A DNA stretch of 64,000 nt from G965261055 sp965261055 [NCBI: Fibrobacteria bacterium] (GTDB taxonomy: Bacteria; Fibrobacterota; Fibrobacteria; UBA11236): positions 1,116,001-1,180,000 of the forward strand of contig OZ253440.1 in assembly GCA_965261055.1 (NCBI GenBank), written 5' to 3'. This document shows, in pieces, positions 47,323 through 56,960 of the stretch (positions are counted from its first letter, which is position 1; each line of letters starts with the position of its first letter). A program made the position numbers and the translations under genes. Below the pieces are notes generated by a model. It was given only the letters and a program-made list of their open reading frames with translations, did not search any database and was not told where the DNA came from.

Positions 47323-48765
47323 TTAAACTTTTAATTCTTCATTAGTAATGTCTTTATAATCAGAATATTGCTCTAAAACAGGTTTTATTTCATTAACAAT
47401 AAATTCCGTTGTTAAACTAGCTGCACGACCTGTAAATTTTTTAGGGTCTAAAATACCTATAATTTCTTCTTTAGACATCGTAATAGCATCATCAGCAATC
47501 AATCTCTCAATTAAGTCATTTTCTTTGCCTTCTTGTTTAATCTGCTTTGCTACTTCTTGAGAATGAACTCGAATCACCTCATGAAGGTCTTGCCTATTGC
47601 CACCATTTTTAACGCAAACCATTAGGATATTTTCAGTGGCCATAAACGGTAATTCATTCATCACTCTTCTATGAATCACCTTAGGATAAACTACAAAATT
47701 CTCTGAAATATTACATGCTAGTATCAACATTGCATCAATAGCTAAAAAACCTTGAGGAATAGATAGTCTTTTATTTGCTGAATCGTCTAAGGTCCTTTCA
47801 AACCACTGTGTAGAAGCCGTAAAAGCAGTACTATGAACGAAACTTTGAACAAAACGAGCTAAAGACCCTATTCTTTCTGAACGCATAGGGTTTCTTTTAT
47901 ATGCCATTGCAGAAGACCCAATCTGACTCTTTTCAAATGGCTCTTCAATTTCTTTTAAATTCTGTAACAAGCGAATATCTGTAGAAAACTTAGATAACGA
48001 TTGAGATATATTGGATAGACAGTGCATGATCTGGCTATCGACTTTACGTGTATATGTTTGACCCGTAATTGTAAGTTTCTTGTTAAAGCCCATTTTATCT
48101 GTTATTTTTTGATCTAGCAAAGATACTTTCTCTTCGTCTCCATTAAATAATTCTAAGAAACTAGCTTGTGTTCCTGTTGTTCCTTTAATCCCTCTAAATG
48201 GCAATTTTGCTAATAAAAACTCTAGTTCCTGAAAATCAAGTAGTATTTCTTGTATCCATAAACAACAACGCTTTCCCACTGTTGTAAGTTGAGCTGGTTG
48301 ATAATGAGTAAAACCTAATACAGGTAAATCTTTATATTCCAGTGCAAATTGACTTAATCTATCCATAAGCAAAAGTAAACGACTCCGAGTCAACTTTAAT
48401 GCTTCTTTAATTTGAATTAAATCTGTATTATCCCCAACAAAACAAGAAGTCGCTCCCAAATGAATAATAGGTGAAGCTTTAGGACATTGCTCACCATAAG
48501 CTTGGACATGAGACATTACATCATGACGTGTTCTCTTTTCATTTTCACTAGCGACTTCAAAATTAATATCTAATTCAAATTTCTTTAGCTCTTCTATTTG
48601 TTCATCTGTAATAGGCAGTCCTAGTTCTTGTTCACTTTTAGCTAATGTGATCCACAATTTACGCCAAGTCTGGAATTTAAATTGAGGTGAAAAAATAAAA
48701 CTCATTTTTTCAGAAGCATAACGGGTATTTAAAGGATTTTGATACTCTGTGTATTTTGTTTTCAT
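47323..48765 (-). CDS. purB: Adenylosuccinate lyase, ADSL-like type
   Basis: PurB (480 residues) acts at two steps of purine synthesis. The lyase signature SSAMAYKRNPMRSERI is present. The N-terminal region (NPLNTRYAS, FKFQTWRKLWITLAKSEQELGLPITDEQI) and IIHLGATSCFVGDNTDLI are much closer to the animal ADSL type than to the E. coli or B. subtilis types. This type is known from some bacteria. Length is normal. It is likely transcribed on its own from the space shared with the ClC gene. Confidence 0.95.
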   Translation of the reverse strand: MKTKYTEYQNPLNTRYASEKMSFIFSPQFKFQTWRKLWITLAKSEQELGLPITDEQIEELKKFELDINFEVASENEKRTRHDVMSHVQAYGEQCPKASPIIHLGATSCFVGDNTDLIQIKEALKLTRSRLLLLMDRLSQFALEYKDLPVLGFTHYQPAQLTTVGKRCCLWIQEILLDFQELEFLLAKLPFRGIKGTTGTQASFLELFNGDEEKVSLLDQKITDKMGFNKKLTITGQTYTRKVDSQIMHCLSNISQSLSKFSTDIRLLQNLKEIEEPFEKSQIGSSAMAYKRNPMRSERIGSLARFVQSFVHSTAFTASTQWFERTLDDSANKRLSIPQGFLAIDAMLILACNISENFVVYPKVIHRRVMNELPFMATENILMVCVKNGGNRQDLHEVIRVHSQEVAKQIKQEGKENDLIERLIADDAITMSKEEIIGILDPKKFTGRAASLTTEFIVNEIKPVLEQYSDYKDITNEELKV

Positions 48766-48849
48766 GATGGCAAATCTAGTAAATGACAGCTATTCTTAAA
48801 ACATTATAAACTTAATGCCGATAAATGACTCTTTAACTAATTTTTTAGA

Positions 48850-50574
48850 GTGGACTTAAAATCACTCAATCGAAGAATTTATCATGGGTTTAAACTCAGA
48901 AGAATGTCTCAATTGCTAATCATTCCTTTACTGATTGGTTTTTTAACAGGCTTATGTGCTATTTTATTGCACTACACTCTAACAACCGTAGAACACTGGG
49001 TCATAAACACCTTTTTAATTGATGGTGTCATGCCTAAAACAATCTTTTTCATTATTCCTGCAATTGGAGGTTTGCTATCAGGTCTTTTAGTTTACTCTCT
49101 TGCTCCCGAAACAGAAGGGCATGGCACAGATGCAATGATTGATACTTTCCATAATCATAATGGAAAATCTAGGAAGCGTGTGCCACTCATTAAGTCTCTA
49201 GCGTCCATTCTTACCATTGGAAGCGGAGGTAGTGGTGGGTATGAAGGTCCTGCTTCTCAAATTGGATCGGGCTTAGGGTCTATTATTTCTCGTCTCTTTA
49301 GAGTTCCAGAGAATATTGCTCGAAAATTTTTCTTAGCAGGCTCTGCCGCTGGTTTAGGCTCTATTTTTCATGCTCCATTAGGTGGAGCTCTCACCTCTGT
49401 AGAAGTTATTTACAAAGAAGACTTTGAAACAGAAGCTCTACTTCCTGCAATTGTAGCTGCTGTCGTTGCCTATGCGACTTTTACCCAGTTTACAGGTAAC
49501 TCAGACCCTATTATTCCCATTTCATCTATTGCTTCTTTCCAACCTTTGGAAATCATTCTCTTTGGAACCTTGGGTTTAGTTTGCGTTCCCGTCTCTTGGC
49601 TATTTGTTAAAGTCTTTTACACTTTTTCTAAATTCTTTAAAGAATTAAATATACCTCGCCCTTTCAAACCAGCTATTGGAGGTCTTTGTGTAGGTGGCAT
49701 TGCTTTTATTTGTCCCCAAGCTGTTGGAGAAGGATGGCGCTTTTTAGAACAAGGCATTAATGGAAATTTTGCCATTCACACATTAATCTGGATCGTTCTA
49801 TTTAAAATTATTACAACTTCACTAACTGTTGGTTCAGGTGGCTCAGGTGGTGTTTTTGGTCCCGCTCTTTTTATCGGAGGAATGCTCGGTGGAATTTATG
49901 GATACAGTATTGATTTATTTTTTCCTGAACTTATCTCATCTCCTTCACAGTACATCCTTGTTGGAATGGGTGCTTTTTTTGCTGGAGCCGCCAATGCTCC
50001 TATTGCCTCTATTATTATGGTCTGTGAACTCTCTGGAAACTATGCTTTACTCGCTCCTCTCATGTTTTCAAGCATAGTACATGTCATGCTATCTTCCCGT
50101 TGGTCTATTTACAAAAATCAAAAACAAAATAAATTTGATTCTCCTGTTCATCATCATGAAATTAATGTCGATATTCTAAAATCAATCCGAATTGACTCTA
50201 TCTTTGAATTGAGTCAAAAAGCAACTTGTGTTGAGAATAATGAAAATTTTAAAAAGATCCAATACTTACTAGAAGAAAGTAATCAAAAAGTATTTCCCGT
50301 TTTAGAAAAGAAAGAGGTTATTGGTCTTCTTAGCATTGACCAAATTCGTAAAGTTATGCTTCAAGAACAAGCTCATAAACTACTAATTGTAGAAGATATG
50401 ATGACTCCTCTTTACTACTTATCTGAAGAAATGGATTTACATTCAGCATCTCAAATTTTCTTAAAATCAACACATATGGAATTACCTGTTTTATCTAATG
50501 ATAATAAAGTTATTGGACTAATTAGCTATTCTAATGTTATTACAGCCTATAACGATTATTTAAATCATCTCTAA
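48850..50574 (+). CDS. ClC-type chloride channel or transporter with CBS domains
   Basis: A 574-residue membrane protein. The ClC core (about 20-425) has GSGGSGGYEGPASQIG with the gating Glu in GYEGP, and GSGGSGGVFGPALFIGG. A CBS pair follows (about 455-570; KVFPVLEKKEVIGLLSIDQI and MELPVLSNDNKVIGLISYSNV). The gating Glu suggests Cl-/H+ exchange may be kept. GTG at 48850 is the start, without a strong ribosome binding site; ATG later at 48904 is possible but would shorten the cytoplasmic start. Confidence 0.92.
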   Translation: MDLKSLNRRIYHGFKLRRMSQLLIIPLLIGFLTGLCAILLHYTLTTVEHWVINTFLIDGVMPKTIFFIIPAIGGLLSGLLVYSLAPETEGHGTDAMIDTFHNHNGKSRKRVPLIKSLASILTIGSGGSGGYEGPASQIGSGLGSIISRLFRVPENIARKFFLAGSAAGLGSIFHAPLGGALTSVEVIYKEDFETEALLPAIVAAVVAYATFTQFTGNSDPIIPISSIASFQPLEIILFGTLGLVCVPVSWLFVKVFYTFSKFFKELNIPRPFKPAIGGLCVGGIAFICPQAVGEGWRFLEQGINGNFAIHTLIWIVLFKIITTSLTVGSGGSGGVFGPALFIGGMLGGIYGYSIDLFFPELISSPSQYILVGMGAFFAGAANAPIASIIMVCELSGNYALLAPLMFSSIVHVMLSSRWSIYKNQKQNKFDSPVHHHEINVDILKSIRIDSIFELSQKATCVENNENFKKIQYLLEESNQKVFPVLEKKEVIGLLSIDQIRKVMLQEQAHKLLIVEDMMTPLYYLSEEMDLHSASQIFLKSTHMELPVLSNDNKVIGLISYSNVITAYNDYLNHL

Positions 50575-50577
50575 ATT

Positions 50578-51486
50578 ATGCTTATGAATAAAAAAATTCA
50601 TTTATTTGGGGGAACACACGGAAACGAAAGATTAGGTGTTCATCTTGTTCAAGCCTTAAAACAAAAAGATATATCCTTTAATACAAAATTCTCTTTAGTT
50701 CCTGTTTTAGCAAATCCTCAAGCCAGTCGTAGGAATAGTCGTTACATTCATAATGACTTGAATAGACTGTTCAAAGAAGAATCTTATCATTCTCACAAAA
50801 CTAATTTTGAAATACAACGTGTTCAAGAGCTCCATAAACAATTTGATTCTGTAGATTTTATTATTGATTTACATTCTACAACCTCAAATATGGGAAATTC
50901 TATCATCATAACAGAATGGAATTCTTATATCCTAGAAATATGTAAAATTATAATAGAGACAACACCCAATACCTTCATCTTGTACGAAGATGTTTTAGAA
51001 GGCTCTTTAGAAAGCTTATCAAAAAAAGCGATCACTCTAGAAGTTGGCCCTATAGGGCAAGGCGTTGCAAACCTAAAGCTTTTTAATGATTATAAACAAG
51101 TATTTCAAAACATTTTAGATGCTATAGAAAAGGTAGAACATCTTTCAAATTTATCTACAAAACCTCTCTCAGTTAAGCCCATTAAAGATTTTTGTTATTT
51201 CTATCGCACTCCTTTTAAAATAGATTACCCTCGTGATTCTGATGGATATCCCCAAGTATTCATACACTCATCTCTAGAGGGGAAAGATTACCAACCTCTA
51301 TCTCTTAATCAATCTATTTTTATAAATCATAAGAATGAAAGTCTAACTTTAATTGATCTCAATCTACCTCAAGAATTATTGAAAAAAATTCAAAGTGGTA
51401 AAAAAATGTGTCCTATTTTTATTGGAGAAGCCGCTTATATTGAAAAAGGAATTGCTTTTGTTATTGTAGAAAAAATTGAATTCTAG
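50578..51486 (+). CDS. Aspartoacylase-like zinc amidohydrolase
   Basis: A 302-residue member of the AspA/AstE family. Zinc ligands are seen in GGTHGNE (residues 11-17; His and Glu) and DLHSTTSNMG (His). The substrate-Arg region is ASRRNSRYIHNDLNR. This is close to mammalian aspartoacylase and ACY3, which deacetylate N-acetyl-aspartate or aromatic N-acetyl amino acids. The C-terminal FIGEAAYIEKGIAF is also typical. Substrate unknown. It lies 3 bases after the ClC gene. Confidence 0.88.
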   Translation: MLMNKKIHLFGGTHGNERLGVHLVQALKQKDISFNTKFSLVPVLANPQASRRNSRYIHNDLNRLFKEESYHSHKTNFEIQRVQELHKQFDSVDFIIDLHSTTSNMGNSIIITEWNSYILEICKIIIETTPNTFILYEDVLEGSLESLSKKAITLEVGPIGQGVANLKLFNDYKQVFQNILDAIEKVEHLSNLSTKPLSVKPIKDFCYFYRTPFKIDYPRDSDGYPQVFIHSSLEGKDYQPLSLNQSIFINHKNESLTLIDLNLPQELLKKIQSGKKMCPIFIGEAAYIEKGIAFVIVEKIEF

Positions 51487-51499
51487 ACCGTTCTTCATT

Positions 51500-52582
51500 A
51501 TGAAAAAAAAGACAATTCTATTCACAGGTGGTGGCACAGCTGGACATGTTTTACCTCATTTCTCTCTTTTCCCAAAATTATTAAAAAATAATATAAAAAT
51601 ACATTATATAGGATCTTATACTGGGATTGAGAAAAGCCTCATTCAACAACAAAACATCCCCTACACTTCAATTCTAACTGGTAAACTAAGACGTTATATT
51701 TCAGCAAGAACCTTTGTTGATTTTTTTTCCTTTTCTTGCGGATTAATACAAGCCTTTTTTTACTTATTCTGGATTAGACCTAAAATAGTTTTTTCAAAAG
51801 GTGGCTACGTCAGTGTTCCTGTTGTCCTCGCAGCATTTCTTCATCGCATTCCCATCATGATTCACGAGTCTGATTTAACGATGGGACTTGCTAACCGAAT
51901 TTCTAGTCTATTCGCAACTCATGTCTTTTTCACATTTGAAGAATCTCTTCAATTTTTCAAAAAAAATAAAAAAAAATACCAAGCTATTGGATCGTTAATT
52001 CGCGATGAAATTTTTCAAGGAGACACAAAAAAAGGCTTAAATCTTTGCAATTGGAGTTTTGAAAAAAAAATAAAAACACTCTTAATTGTTGGTGGTAGTT
52101 TAGGTTCTAAAAACATAAACTACAACATAGAAGCTATTCTTCCTGATTTTCATCAACAACAATGGAGAGCCATTCATATTTGTGGGAAAGGTAAAACCAA
52201 TCCTAAAATCCAAAACTCTTCTCATTACTGTTCTTTTGAATTTGTGAATCAACAATTCAAAGATTTACTTTCTATATCTGACATTGTTATTTCTCGAGCA
52301 GGCTCTGGCTCTATTTTTGAACTTCTTGCACTACAAAAACCAAATCTTCTTATCCCTTTATCTAAAAAAGCAAGTCGTGGGGATCAAATTTTAAACGCCC
52401 AAATATTCAAGCAAAAAGGTTACAGTTTAGTATTACAAGAAGAGGAGCTTTCTAAAGAAAAATTATTAAGCACTTTGCAACAACTTTGGGAGAACAAAAT
52501 AGACTATCAAAAAAAAATGAAACAACACCGTACAGATGGCACTCAAGTTATACTAAAGTTATTTTTTGATACTCTAAAATGA
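51500..52582 (+). CDS. murG: UDP-GlcNAc transferase MurG
   Basis: MurG (360 residues) adds GlcNAc to lipid I to form lipid II. The glycosyl loops FTGGGTAGHVLPH and GGSLGSKNIN, the FSKGGYVSVPVVLAA segment, and the UDP-binding SRAGSGSIFELLALQKPNLLIP are present. ATG at 51500 is chosen; an upstream in-frame ATG at 51476 would overlap the previous gene and adds residues before MKKKTILF. It overlaps uvrC by 4 bases. Confidence 0.95.
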   Translation: MKKKTILFTGGGTAGHVLPHFSLFPKLLKNNIKIHYIGSYTGIEKSLIQQQNIPYTSILTGKLRRYISARTFVDFFSFSCGLIQAFFYLFWIRPKIVFSKGGYVSVPVVLAAFLHRIPIMIHESDLTMGLANRISSLFATHVFFTFEESLQFFKKNKKKYQAIGSLIRDEIFQGDTKKGLNLCNWSFEKKIKTLLIVGGSLGSKNINYNIEAILPDFHQQQWRAIHICGKGKTNPKIQNSSHYCSFEFVNQQFKDLLSISDIVISRAGSGSIFELLALQKPNLLIPLSKKASRGDQILNAQIFKQKGYSLVLQEEELSKEKLLSTLQQLWENKIDYQKKMKQHRTDGTQVILKLFFDTLK

Positions 52583-54429
52583 TAACCTCTAAAGAGATTA
52601 AAGAACAACTGTCTCTTTTGCCCAAAGAACCAGGCGTTTATTTTATGTACAATCATGAAGGGCAAATTATTTATATTGGAAAGGCCCAAATATTGTACAA
52701 AAGGGTCAAACAATATTTTACTAACCATCTTTCCAATTCTCATTATGCATCACATTTAATGCAAGGGAAAATCACAAAAATAGATTGGATTGTAACAAAC
52801 ACAGAGCAAGAAGCTCTTCTTTTAGAAGCCAACCTTGTTAAACAACATCAACCCCGTTATAATGTCATGCTTAAAGATGACAAACACTATCCTTATCTAA
52901 GAATTTCTATTTCTGAGGCATACCCTAGAGTTTACATTACACGCAGAATTGAACCTAAAACAAAAGATCTATTTTTTGGACCTTACCCTTATTCTGGAAT
53001 TCTTCGAAAAACATTAGAAACTGTATTTAAACTTTTTCGCATCCGTGATTGTGACTTCGTATTACCTTCTAAAAGAAAAATTCAACCGTGCTTAAGTTAT
53101 CATATCAATCGCTGTGATGCACCTTGTGATAATTTAATTACTCTAGAAAACTATTCTAAATTAGTATCAGATACCATCTTATTTTTAGAAGGAAAAAATA
53201 AAGTTCTTATTCAAAAACTAACAGATAAAATGGTTTCATTCTCTAATCATAAAAAATATGAGTTAGCCGCTCAAATTCGAAACCAAATTAAAAATCTAGA
53301 AGATTTAACCCAACACCATAAAATTGATGTTTCAAGCAATCACACTTCTCAAGATTTCATAGCCATTGCTGTAAAAAATCAATCTGCCATTGCAATTGTC
53401 TTACAACTTAGAGATGGCATTATCACAAATAAAAATAAATTTGAGATTTCCTGCCCTCTCAAAGAACCTCTTGAAGTTATTTATAAACATTTTTTAATGC
53501 AACACTACAATTTAAAAGAAAATATTCCTTCCAAAATATTCTTACCCTTCCAACCTAAAGATATAAATGAAATAAAAAATATTCTTACTCATATTAACAA
53601 AAAGAGTATCCATATCCTTACTCCCCAAAAAGGGGATAAAAAAAAGAAAATAGATTTAGCTGTTAAAAACGCCTTCCTTTTACTAGAAGAAAAAGAAATC
53701 AAAGAATTATCTAAAAAACTACATTCTGAAAGTTTATTAGGATTACAAAAAAAATTAAACCTACCTTTTCCTCCTTATCATATAGAAGCTTTTGATATCT
53801 CTCATTTATCAGGAACAAATACGGTCGCATCCATGGTCTGCTTTAAAAATGGCTTACCTAAAAAAAGTGAGTACCGAAGATTTAAAATTAAAACAGTCAA
53901 TCAAATTAATGACTTTGCATCTATGTACGAGGTTGTTTATCGTCGCGTTTCCCGTTTAAAAAAAGAAAATAAATCTTTTCCTGATTTAATTCTAATTGAT
54001 GGTGGAAAGGGTCAATTAAGTTCTTCTTATCAAGCTTTAAAGGATCTAAAATGTATTCACATTCCCATTGTGAGTTTAGCTAAAAGATTAGAAAAAGTTT
54101 TTTTTCCTCATAAATTTGAGCCTCTTGTTCTAAAACACCATTCCAGTGAACTCCAACTTCTTCAACACCTTCGGGATGAGTCGCATCGATTTGCAATTAC
54201 TTTCCAGAGATCTAAAAGAAAACCAACTGTTTCTAAGACTAGTTTACACTCTATTTCAGGTCTCGGTAAAGATAGCATTCAAAAGGTATTGAAATTTTAC
54301 AAGTATCCCGAAAATGTTTGGAAACATAATTGGGAACATTGGAAAGAAAATCTAGGCACTCGTATTGCAAATATTTTAAAAAATTATCAAGGTACAATAT
54401 TAACTGAAAATCAAAATGAGCATTCTTAA
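52579..54429 (+). CDS. uvrC: UvrABC nuclease subunit UvrC
   Basis: UvrC (616 residues) cuts on both sides of lesions in nucleotide excision repair. GIY-YIG is seen as GVYFMYNHEGQIIYIGKA, with the Cys box PCLSYHINRCDAPC, the UVR motif (KYELAAQIRNQI), the RNase H-like half (IEAFDISHLSGTNTVASM with LILIDGGKGQLS) and the C-terminal helix-hairpin-helix. The start overlaps murG, and the stop lies within the next gene. Confidence 0.97.
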   Translation: MITSKEIKEQLSLLPKEPGVYFMYNHEGQIIYIGKAQILYKRVKQYFTNHLSNSHYASHLMQGKITKIDWIVTNTEQEALLLEANLVKQHQPRYNVMLKDDKHYPYLRISISEAYPRVYITRRIEPKTKDLFFGPYPYSGILRKTLETVFKLFRIRDCDFVLPSKRKIQPCLSYHINRCDAPCDNLITLENYSKLVSDTILFLEGKNKVLIQKLTDKMVSFSNHKKYELAAQIRNQIKNLEDLTQHHKIDVSSNHTSQDFIAIAVKNQSAIAIVLQLRDGIITNKNKFEISCPLKEPLEVIYKHFLMQHYNLKENIPSKIFLPFQPKDINEIKNILTHINKKSIHILTPQKGDKKKKIDLAVKNAFLLLEEKEIKELSKKLHSESLLGLQKKLNLPFPPYHIEAFDISHLSGTNTVASMVCFKNGLPKKSEYRRFKIKTVNQINDFASMYEVVYRRVSRLKKENKSFPDLILIDGGKGQLSSSYQALKDLKCIHIPIVSLAKRLEKVFFPHKFEPLVLKHHSSELQLLQHLRDESHRFAITFQRSKRKPTVSKTSLHSISGLGKDSIQKVLKFYKYPENVWKHNWEHWKENLGTRIANILKNYQGTILTENQNEHS

Positions 54430-55207
54430 CCATTTTAAAGATATTCTAATAAAATCTCTTGAAAGTCCGAAACCTTCTCCCGTAACGAAAAGGAACTCAA
54501 GCTCCAAAGACTTTTTATTGACAGTACAGAATCGGTCTTGCTTTTATACAATCGTGCGTTCTCCTAGACGAAAACACATGCAAATAAAGATTAACCCATC
54601 TTTAAAAGTGAGTATTCATATTCCCTCTTATATGTCTGATAAAAAGGCTCATTTTTTTATACAAGAAAAATCCAAGTGGATTTTCAAAAACCTTAAAAAG
54701 GTTAAAAACCTCAATCATTATCTTTATCAAAATCAAGAAGAACACTACTATCTAGGAAAACTCTATCCTTTAGAGATATCTACTTCAAAATCAACTAACA
54801 TTTATTGTCATCACAAAAATATTTTCATTCAAGCTTCTCAAAATGATTCCAAACACATTCAGAACATTTTATCTCAATGGTATCTTATAGAAGCCAAAAA
54901 AAAGTTACCTTCTATTTTAGAAGATTGCTGGATTATTTTTTCGGAACAGTTTTCTTATTCCAAACCAACTCTTAAAATCAAAAGAATGAAAACGCGTTGG
55001 GGTAGTTTGTCTTCTAAAGGTTGTATTAATTTAAATTCTTATTTGATGCAATCTTCTATAGAATGTATTCAATATGTTATCTTTCATGAACTGTCTCATT
55101 TAGTTCATTTCAATCACAGTCGTCAGTTCCATCAAATAGTGGAAGTATTTTGCCCAAACTGGAAAACACATCACACATTTCTGAAAACCTTGAATTTAAA
55201 AGAATAA
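54416..55207 (+). CDS. YgjP-type metallopeptidase (DUF45)
   Basis: A 263-residue protein with a zinc-protease site HELSH (residues 224-228) and a third His in FNHS (234), after the signature KTRWGSLSSKGCINLNSYLM. This is PF01863, YgjP-like metallopeptidase, with an unknown physiological substrate. The N-terminal 110 residues match the usual family start (RSCFYTIVRSPRRKHMQIKI). The start overlaps uvrC by 14 bases. Confidence 0.9.
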   Translation: MSILNHFKDILIKSLESPKPSPVTKRNSSSKDFLLTVQNRSCFYTIVRSPRRKHMQIKINPSLKVSIHIPSYMSDKKAHFFIQEKSKWIFKNLKKVKNLNHYLYQNQEEHYYLGKLYPLEISTSKSTNIYCHHKNIFIQASQNDSKHIQNILSQWYLIEAKKKLPSILEDCWIIFSEQFSYSKPTLKIKRMKTRWGSLSSKGCINLNSYLMQSSIECIQYVIFHELSHLVHFNHSRQFHQIVEVFCPNWKTHHTFLKTLNLKE

Positions 55208-55689
55208 CCTAAAAACAATAAACAATTAGTATAATTATACAAAAAGTTAAGATCTTAAAATTATTCACGCGTCTCAACTAACTCTCAATTATTTATAACC
55301 CAAATCATGCATATTAAAATATTGATGCTAATCAAAATTTATTAACAATTATTAACTATCCTTATCTAAAGGATACTATATTGTATTCTATCCTACCAAA
55401 TAGGAAGCAAAACAATGCAACAAAAATTAAAAATAAAATCAGTTTAGTATTTTTATTTAGTTGGTTAATTACTAGCCAGTTGTTTATCTAACAATCCAAC
55501 CCAACAAAATAAACTTTTAGATTTAACAGAAGACGAGTTAAAAAGTTTAGCTTTGTTTGAATCCCTAGTGATAAGCCAAGCAGAAGCCACACAAACAGTG
55601 TTTAACTGGAGATACTATTCTTTCAACTCATAACTTCAGCACACAAATGAGCATGTGGTCTGATATTTCACATTAAAGGTAGATATAAA
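55208..55689. other. Intergenic region around a decayed lipoprotein gene
   Basis: Between the YgjP-like gene and the BIG2 lipoprotein gene. The first 200 bases hold no gene or clear hairpin; the remainder holds the relic at 55415-55633. Confidence 0.5.
55415..55633 (+). pseudogene. Decayed lipoprotein
   Basis: An ATG at 55415 opens 72 codons in one frame with two early stops: MQQKLKIKSV-stop-YFYLVG-stop-LLASCLSNNP. LLASC is a classical lipobox. The chain continues NKLLDLTEDELKSLALFESLVISQAE and stops in TAA. The two stops in the signal peptide mean it is not made as a lipoprotein. The 60-odd residues after the Cys match no known family. It lies directly before the intact BIG2 lipoprotein gene. 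Confidence 0.7.
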
Positions 55690-56391
55690 ATGAAATATTT
55701 AATTTTCTTAGTATTGTTAATCATATATAATTGTGACTTGTCATTTCTGCCAGACGAATATGAACTTGTTCTAGACATTCCTTATGAGATAAACATCAAT
55801 GACACAGTCACACTTAAAGCACAATTAGTTGGTATAAACTCTCGAAATATTTTGAATGTAAATGATACACTACTAACATGGTCATGGGAAAAACCTCTTG
55901 ACTCACTCTCTAGTATCAACGATTCACTAGCACTGTCAGGATATCCATTGGACCCCATTGACGCATTGTCTTTTGCTAGAAAAGCTAAAATTATAGGAAC
56001 TCATAATTTAATAGCTGTAAATACTGGTGTGATTAATGTAATCGCTCACATAAAAAGCACAGATTCCCATGTAATTATTGGAAATACAACGACTAAACAA
56101 AGAGTTATTATCACTGAAGGATTTATATTACCAGTTCTAAATCAAAATATTACAATTACTGGAAATAACCAAGTCACTGTAAATAATCAAATTTATTTAA
56201 CTGTAATAGCAAACAATGTTGAAAATGCGAATAGTAGAAAATTTATATGGGTATCAAGTAACCCTTCTATTGCTACTGTTAATGCCAATGGAACAGTTCA
56301 AGGTATTTCAATAGGAAATGCCGTTATTAAAGCAACTACTCTTGATGAAGATTTATTTTTTAATTCATTCACAATAACAGTTATAGAATAA
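55690..56391 (+). CDS. Small lipoprotein with one BIG2 domain
   Basis: A 233-residue exported protein. The signal peptide ends LIIYNCDLS, an Asn-Cys lipobox. An N-terminal domain of about 150 residues with beta-rich pattern is followed by one BIG2 domain (about 152-233; ITITGNNQVTVNNQ, then NPSIATVNANGTVQGISIGNAVIKATT). It ends just after the domain. AAAGGTAGA precedes the ATG. Relation to the larger BIG2 proteins in the window is clear from the domain, but it has no discoidin-like domain. Confidence 0.8.
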   Translation: MKYLIFLVLLIIYNCDLSFLPDEYELVLDIPYEININDTVTLKAQLVGINSRNILNVNDTLLTWSWEKPLDSLSSINDSLALSGYPLDPIDALSFARKAKIIGTHNLIAVNTGVINVIAHIKSTDSHVIIGNTTTKQRVIITEGFILPVLNQNITITGNNQVTVNNQIYLTVIANNVENANSRKFIWVSSNPSIATVNANGTVQGISIGNAVIKATTLDEDLFFNSFTITVIE

Positions 56392-56960
56392 AACAAAAAT
56401 ATGTCAAATGTATTCTTTTACCTGCTGTTTAAAACAGTTTCCTTATTTAGTTTCTTATTTAAATTAAATCAGAATAGTAAATAGCCACTCTTTTTTAGAG
56501 AACCAAAGAAGTACATCAGCAAAAACACCTTTCTCTAAAAAGATTTTTTGTAATTGTATTTTATAAAAGGCCAACACAATTTTATCTATATCCATATAAC
56601 CTATATCTAAGTTATATTTTCTTTGTATTTTTTGAAGCTCTATCGTATTTGATTTTGATTGAGCTAAAAACCCTGCTTGCTGTAAGTTTTTAAAACTCAA
56701 GACAAAATGAAAAAGATTGCTTCCTAATTCCTTCTCATAATATATAAGAAAAAATAAAGCTGACCAATAAGATCAATTGAATCAAATAATTTTTTAAAAC
56801 TTCTGGTATTTGATTACTTTTAGTCTTGGATAAAACAAAAATTAAATTTTTTGAACAACATTTCAGTTCTTTATAATAGAACTATTTAATAACATTGAGT
56901 CTTCTTTTAATTTTACGAAAATAGGAGTATAAATAAAGTTATCATAATTTGATATATCAC
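56392..56960. other. Intergenic region with a possible gene relic
   Basis: On the minus strand (about 56464-56760) an open stretch reads roughly 95 codons (YYEKELGSNLFHFVLSFK, then YNLDIGYMDIDKIVLAFYKI and a final WLFTILI). The only possible start is TTG at 56700, without a ribosome binding site, giving 78 residues. No family was recognised. It may be the end of a decayed gene upstream of the glycosyltransferase end. The rest holds nothing seen. Confidence 0.35.
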
